Positions 6,973 through 11,507 of a stretch of DNA of 11,507 bases are shown here, in pieces. A model generated the notes under the pieces. That model was not told the DNA's origin. It made no database searches and saw only the letters and a list, made by a program, of their open reading frames with translations. How positions within the stretch are numbered: the stretch's first letter is position 1; every line of letters begins with the position of its first letter. Location: NCBI GenBank assembly GCA_022592435.1, contig JABYQS010000900.1, forward strand, positions 1 to 11,507, written 5' to 3'. A program made the translations under genes and the position numbers. Source of the stretch: Cerioporus squamosus (taxonomy: Eukaryota; Basidiomycota; Agaricomycetes; Polyporales; Polyporaceae).

Positions 6973-8565
6973 TCACTTCTGCTCCCGTTCACGCACCGCA
7001 TCCCGTGCACGAACGTAGTTCGACCAAAACACCTTCCAGTCTGTCTCCAACGTACCCTCGCCCGGTTCACCAATGCCTCCTGCCCGGTCTCGGCCGACTC
7101 CTGCCCACCCAAGTGCGCGTTCGTAGCACTCCAACGCTTTTGCATGCGCATCAGCCGATCCCGAGCCCTCCGTCAGGACGCCGACGAGATTCCACGCTTC
7201 CGCGGCTGTCCTGCGCGCGTCGCGCAAAAGAGCCTTCGCTGGGCCGTGCATGGATTGCGACTTCGCGTATTCAGGCACCAATGGCGTCTCGGACGAGGGT
7301 GGATGAGGGATCTTGGACTTAGGGGCGTCCGGGTGGATGGGAGGAAGGCCGGTGAGGGAGAGGGCTACACGCTCAGATGACTCCGCTGCGCGAGAGAGCC
7401 ATTCGATCGAGGTTGCCGGCTTGATTCTGAGAGCGTAGAGTACCTCGGCATGATGGATAGAAAGGATGGAGGAGCGGTGTAGGATGTACAGGTGGTGGAG
7501 TGCTTGTGGGGGAGAGGCGGAGTCAAAGGACTGAGGTGAGGGAAGAGAGCGCAGGAGATTGAGGGAAGACTCCTCGAAAGCTTGCGCTTGACGGAGCTGC
7601 CCTGTCGTGGCGTAGAATGCTGACATGGAGACCAACACCGACACCAATGTCCTCTGCGCTAGCGGCGATGAGGGGATGGACTCTGGGACCGTGGGGGGCA
7701 CGGTCGGAAGGGTAGCGTTGTCTCGACCTTGGGCGAGCTGCACCGCGCGTGCCCACCAGAAAAGCGCATCCTCCGTGTCTCCCAGTCTCCGGTTGAGGTC
7801 GCCGAGCTTGAGCGCGATTCGAGCTGCCTGGACGCCTTTGCCTCCGAGGTTCGCCCACACCCGCTCATACTCAGCCCTGGCCTCATCCAAGGCATTCCGC
7901 GTCCCCATCCGCTCCACAACATCTGCGCGACGAGCCAGGAGGGCAGTGAGTGTCATTGGGTGTAGCTTCCCCTTGGTGTTGGCTTGCTCCGCGATTTCGA
8001 TGGCTATGCGAAGGAACTCCTGGGCGTACTCCAAGCTAGCCTGGATGGGCGCGAGGGTTGCGCCTTGCCCTTCCCGACCGGAGAACGCCTTGGACGCGAC
8101 GACGCTGGTGTTTGAACCGGTCCCCCAGTTCAACACCATCCACGCACTCCTCACGGCGTGCTTCCCAGAGAAACCAAGAGCAGAGTCGGTTCCGCCTTTG
8201 GGAGAACCTGTCCATTTGTCCGCCTCCAGATCCCACTCCCACTTCTTGGTTTCCTCATCCGTCTCCGGAGCAAGACCGACGTTCTCCACGTACATGTGAG
8301 CGCCCTCAAACGCGGTCGCGGTCGTAAAAGCGAGCAATACGCAGCCGACAGCAGTGTATTTGACGAATCGCTTGAAGAAATCGATGGTGAACATGGCGTG
8401 AGCGGCATAACTATCGTTCAGGTAGGGTGCTGGGCCTGTGCCGCCAGGAATAGGGGCAGGCGGTTTGCTGTCGTTCGAAAGGCATCTCCGGAAGACCGCA
8501 CGAGGGCGAGGCGGGGCGTAGCGGGGCAGACTAGCAGGAATCCGGCGACGAGCTCTTGAGAGCAT
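6973..8565 (-). CDS. Mitochondrial membrane-anchored TPR protein, Mgr3-like
   Basis: Single-exon gene of 530 aa. The N-terminus is Arg-rich without acidic residues for about 28 residues (MLSRARRRIP...RAVFRRCLS), a typical mitochondrial presequence. A hydrophobic segment at about 68-87 (VKYTAVGCVLLAFTTATAF) looks like one membrane span. A tryptophan-rich stretch follows (KKWEWDLEADKW, 108-118), then helical repeats from about 170 to 510 with TPR-like spacing, clearest near 245-280 and 455-495 (ALECYERAL). Presequence, single span and intermembrane TPR domain is the plan of Mgr3, which with Mgr1 hands substrates to the i-AAA protease Yme1 in yeast. The Mgr3 link is inferred from architecture; another TPR mitochondrial protein is possible. 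It diverges from the XPD gene across a 202-bp shared promoter. Confidence 0.6.
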   Translation of the reverse strand: MLSRARRRIPASLPRYAPPRPRAVFRRCLSNDSKPPAPIPGGTGPAPYLNDSYAAHAMFTIDFFKRFVKYTAVGCVLLAFTTATAFEGAHMYVENVGLAPETDEETKKWEWDLEADKWTGSPKGGTDSALGFSGKHAVRSAWMVLNWGTGSNTSVVASKAFSGREGQGATLAPIQASLEYAQEFLRIAIEIAEQANTKGKLHPMTLTALLARRADVVERMGTRNALDEARAEYERVWANLGGKGVQAARIALKLGDLNRRLGDTEDALFWWARAVQLAQGRDNATLPTVPPTVPESIPSSPLAQRTLVSVLVSMSAFYATTGQLRQAQAFEESSLNLLRSLPSPQSFDSASPPQALHHLYILHRSSILSIHHAEVLYALRIKPATSIEWLSRAAESSERVALSLTGLPPIHPDAPKSKIPHPPSSETPLVPEYAKSQSMHGPAKALLRDARRTAAEAWNLVGVLTEGSGSADAHAKALECYERALGWAGVGRDRAGGIGEPGEGTLETDWKVFWSNYVRARDAVREREQK

Positions 8566-8767
8566 CTTCGAGAGGAGGCGCGTCCTCCGTGACGCGGTCT
8601 GCCCGTGACTTGGGTAACACGACGCGTCATCACGAGACCAGACGCTTACGCGCGACGCGTTATTAATGTATTCTCCGCGTCACACACGCAGCTTGCCTCC
8701 GGACCACGGCCACCGCTTCCGTCTGGTCAGCAAGGCGGCCCTCACTTGCCACAAATTCTAGCTAACC
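8566..8767. promoter_or_regulatory. Shared divergent promoter of the Mgr3-like and XPD genes
   Basis: This 202-bp gap must drive both genes. It contains CGCGTCA at 8623-8629 and 8676-8682 and its reverse complement TGACGCG at 8590-8596, plus two ACGCGT hexamers at 8622-8627 and 8655-8660. ACGCGT is the MluI cell-cycle box bound by MBF in ascomycete yeasts. Whether it acts so here is inference. An AT-rich TTATTAATGTA lies at 8660-8670. Confidence 0.5.
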
Positions 8768-11507
8768 ATGAAGTTCTTTATTGATGACCTACCTGTGGGT
8801 GTTTTGGACGAGACGTTCTACTCTAGCTGACCCAAGAGCATGCTGCAGATAATATTCCCTTACGACCGAATATATCCTGGTACGCCCTCTTGTCAGACTC
8901 TCCTGGCAGCATCTGACTCTTCGTTTCCAGAACAATATGCCTACATGTGTGACCTGAAGCGTACCCTTGATGCCACGGTGCGCCCGTCCGTGCATATGCC
9001 CAGGTTGTACTCTAACGCACGTGGTGCTTCTAGGGGCACTGTTTACTGGAAATGCCGTCTGGGACCGGCAAGACCATCTCCCTTCTATCTCTCATTGTGT
9101 CATATCAACAGGTTTGCTCATATGTGCGGTCGCTCTTGAAGTGGCGCTCACTCGACTATGCAGTTCTATCCGACCAAGAGGAAGCTCATCTACTGCTCCC
9201 GGACGGTTCCAGAGATCGAGAAAGCCCTCGAGGAGCTGAAGCGGCTGATGGACTACCGCAAAGAATCTGCGGAGACGGACGAAGAGCGCGAGAAAGAGCA
9301 GAATTTTTACGGCATTGGTCTCACCAGTCGTAAGAACCTCTGCATCCATCCCGAAGTAAGTGCTTACGCCACTGTAGTGGCGTAGCAGGAACCTCCTGAT
9401 GTTCATTACTGCTAGGTTTCGAAAGAGAAGAAGGGCAAGGTAGTGGATGCTCGTTGTCGAGACCTCACAAACTCCGTTGCTTGCGCGAAAGGCCGCGAGA
9501 ACCCCGGGTCCGTCGAGTTGTGCGACTGGCACGAGGTTCGTTCAACGCCTCCCTGGGAGCAGTTGCCCATCTGACGTGTTTTCAGAACCTCGGCAAATTG
9601 GAAGCTGGCAACCTTATTCCCCCTGGAATATGGACCCTGGCGGACGTCCTGCAGTATGGCAGAGACAACCGAATATGTCCCTATTTTCTCGTGCGCAGGA
9701 TGGTGAGTGACCTGCAGGACAAGCAGTGAACTATGAAATTCATTTGCGCTCAAGATGCCGTTTGTGGACGTCATTATCTACTCCTTCCACTACCTTCTAG
9801 ACCCGAAAGTCGCGGAACAGGTGTCCAAGGAGTTGTCTAAGGACGCAATCGTCGTGTTTGATGAAGCCCACAACATCGGTGCGACATCCCATGGATAAAC
9901 CGTATTGGTGCACTAACACGGGTATAGACAACGTCTGTATAGAATCTCTGAGTATTGATCTTACGAGGCCAATGCTGGATTCGGCCGCCCGGAGCGTCGT
10001 GAGACTTGGGGACAAGATCGAAGAGTGAGCGTACTCTTCTTCGACATACCTTGCGTCCGCTCATTCCAACATACCCAACAGGATCAAGCAGACAGACGCA
10101 TCAAAACTCCAAGACGAATATGCTAAGCTGGTGGAGGGCTTACAGGAGGCAAGTAGCGCGGAAGATGCGTTTGTGTCCAATCCTGGTAAGTATGCTTCTA
10201 TTCGATTGCGCCCATGCGGAGCGAGTGCTGGGTTAGTCAAAACCTTACTCGGACTCGGGGTTAGTGCTACCGGAGGATCTCCTGAAGGAAGCTATACCTG
10301 GAAACATCCGGAAGGCCGAGCATTTCGTCGCGTTCCTCAAGCGCTTCGTGGAGTACCTGAAGGTCTGTCGTCTATTCTCAGCCAGGGCGGGCAGGGCACT
10401 AACGGGCTAGCTTTATTGCAGACGCGGATGCGTGTTCTGCATGTGGTGGCGGAGACTCCCCTTTCGTTCCTCCAACACTTGAAGGATATTACGTATATCG
10501 AACGGAGACCTCTACGGTAAGTGGCGCAGAGTATGCCTTCATAATTGCGTCTCATCCCATGCGACAGATTTTGCGCGGAGCGCCTGCAGTCTCTTGTGAA
10601 GACTCTGGAGATCAATCGACTAGATGAGTTCTCATCACTGCAAAAGGTCGCGAGCTTCGCTACCTTGGTCGCCACGTACGAGAAAGGTTTGTCGTTAGTG
10701 CTGCCGCCGCGGCTAACCGGTAACCAACGCGTTACAGGGTTCCTGCTCATCCTCGAGCCATTCGAGACGGATAATGCCACCGTGCCCAACCCCATATTCC
10801 ACCTCACGTAAAGTTTTCCCCTATTTACGCCATAGCGCTGCTATACTGATGCGTTGAATAGCTGTCTGGACCCTGCAATCGCCATCAAGCCAGTGTTCGA
10901 GCGGTTCAGCACCGTCGTCCATTACGTCTGGGACGCTATCGCCGTTAGACATGTACCCGAAGATGCTCCAGTTCACTCCGACGGTCCAGGAGACTTACTC
11001 GATGACGCTGACGCGGAACTCGTTCTTGCCTCTGGTATGAGAACTCCCGCGGGGTCCAAGGGCATGTGACGAGACTCGGTTCGCATGGCAGGTCATCACG
11101 CGCGGCAGCGACCAGGTCGCGATCAGCTCGCGGTTCGAGGTCCGCAACGACCCCGCGGTCGTGCGCAACTTTGGCAGCATCCTCGTCGAGTACAGCAAGA
11201 TCGTCCCGGACGGCATCGTGGCGTTCTTCCCGAGCTACCTCTACATGGAGAGCATCGTGGCTGCGTGGAATGACATGGTGAGTTTTGTATGGCGCGCGTG
11301 CGCTCTCCGGAGGGCGGCTTCCCTGACTGCGACTCGTGCCCAGGGCATCCTCAACGAGGTATGGAAGCACAAGCTGATCTTCGTTGAGACCCCGGATGCG
11401 AACGAGACGAGTATAGCCTTGGAGAACTACCGGAGGGTAAGTGGTTCTGCTACCATTTGCCCTGTCGCTCCCTGGGTGCATGGAAGGTCCATGGCTCATC
11501 AAGGTTC
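8768..11507 (+). CDS. RAD3: TFIIH/repair DNA helicase XPD (Rad3/ERCC2), 17 exons, 3' end outside, frameshift in exon 15
   Basis: XPD is the 5'-3' Fe-S helicase of TFIIH, acting in nucleotide excision repair and transcription initiation. Exons: 8768-8794, 8849-8879, 8931-8977, 9034-9111, 9164-9355, 9416-9535, 9586-9702, 9755-9878, 9928-10024, 10082-10185, 10265-10362, 10422-10516, 10568-10686, 10738-10807, 10862-11034, 11092-11277, 11344-11436; a GTAAGT donor at 11437 leads off the window. Introns are 49-79 bases, GT-AG. About 590 of an expected 750-800 residues are present. Landmarks: Walker A MPSGTGKT (42-49, Lys48), Fe-S cysteines 121, 139, 161 and 196, DEAH box 240-243, the Arch region about 246-440, motif III TSGT near 461-464, and the start of helicase domain 2 ([12 protein letters not shown]). 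Every junction keeps frame, but one extra C at 10919/10920 shifts frame between STVV and ITSGT; read literally, translation stops at TGA 11067-11069. Identity is near certain; the frameshift may be real or an assembly error. Confidence 0.95.

Noticed and set aside
7625..8299. Plus-strand 224-aa open frame
   Set aside because: Antisense to the Mgr3-like gene, which has a presequence, membrane span and TPR pattern; the antisense frame is low-complexity and Ser/Arg-rich.
10862..10925. Alternative splice site in XPD exon 15 to explain the frame change
   Set aside because: Sequence on both sides of base 10920 matches the family without any missing or extra residues, so no intron or shifted acceptor can restore frame; only a one-base insertion fits.
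10945..11502. Minus-strand 185-aa open frame
   Set aside because: Antisense to XPD exons 15-17, which encode recognisable helicase motifs; long antisense frames are common opposite GC-rich codons.
1..11507. CRISPR array, tRNA or rRNA genes, bacterial operon signals
   Set aside because: No spaced direct repeats, no tRNA cloverleaf pattern and no rRNA-like sequence were seen; introns and gene content are fungal.

Overview
The window reads as nuclear DNA of a filamentous basidiomycete, most likely an Agaricomycete. Spliced genes carry many short GT-AG introns of about 49-85 bases, gene spacing is tight, and one gene belongs to DUF7918, a family I know mainly from Agaricomycetes. The assignment is inferred from gene structure and protein resemblance; no search was run.

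Layout, left to right. (1) Bases 37-168 (minus) look like the first coding exon of an unidentified gene running off the left edge. (2) Bases 242-3998 are a complete Mutator-like (MULE) DNA transposon: about 148-bp terminal inverted repeats roughly 98% alike, a perfect 9-bp target duplication (GCGGCAAAG), and one intronless minus-strand transposase of about 1057 aa with DDE-type residues and a SWIM zinc finger. It sits between the left-edge gene and an ERV1-type sulfhydryl oxidase; before insertion their start codons would have been only about 126 bp apart. (3) Bases 4061-4666 (plus) encode the Erv1/ALR oxidase, expected in the mitochondrial intermembrane space. (4) Bases 4667-5447 hold no confident gene, only one weak small-gene candidate. 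(5) Bases 5448-6666 (plus) are a six-exon DUF7918 gene, reconstructed exon by exon. (6) Bases 6973-8565 (minus) encode a mitochondrial membrane-anchored TPR protein resembling the i-AAA protease adaptor Mgr3. (7) Bases 8768 to the right edge (plus) are 17 exons of the TFIIH/repair helicase XPD (Rad3/ERCC2). Its 3' end lies outside the window and exon 15 carries a one-base frameshift.

The host genes do not form one pathway. Two are mitochondrial (ERV1, Mgr3-like) and one is nuclear repair/transcription (XPD). The Mgr3-like and XPD genes diverge from a 202-bp shared promoter with repeated CGCGTCA/ACGCGT motifs. The most notable observations are the intact, apparently young MULE inside a compact divergent promoter and the XPD frameshift. 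I did not find a clearly new multi-gene system.
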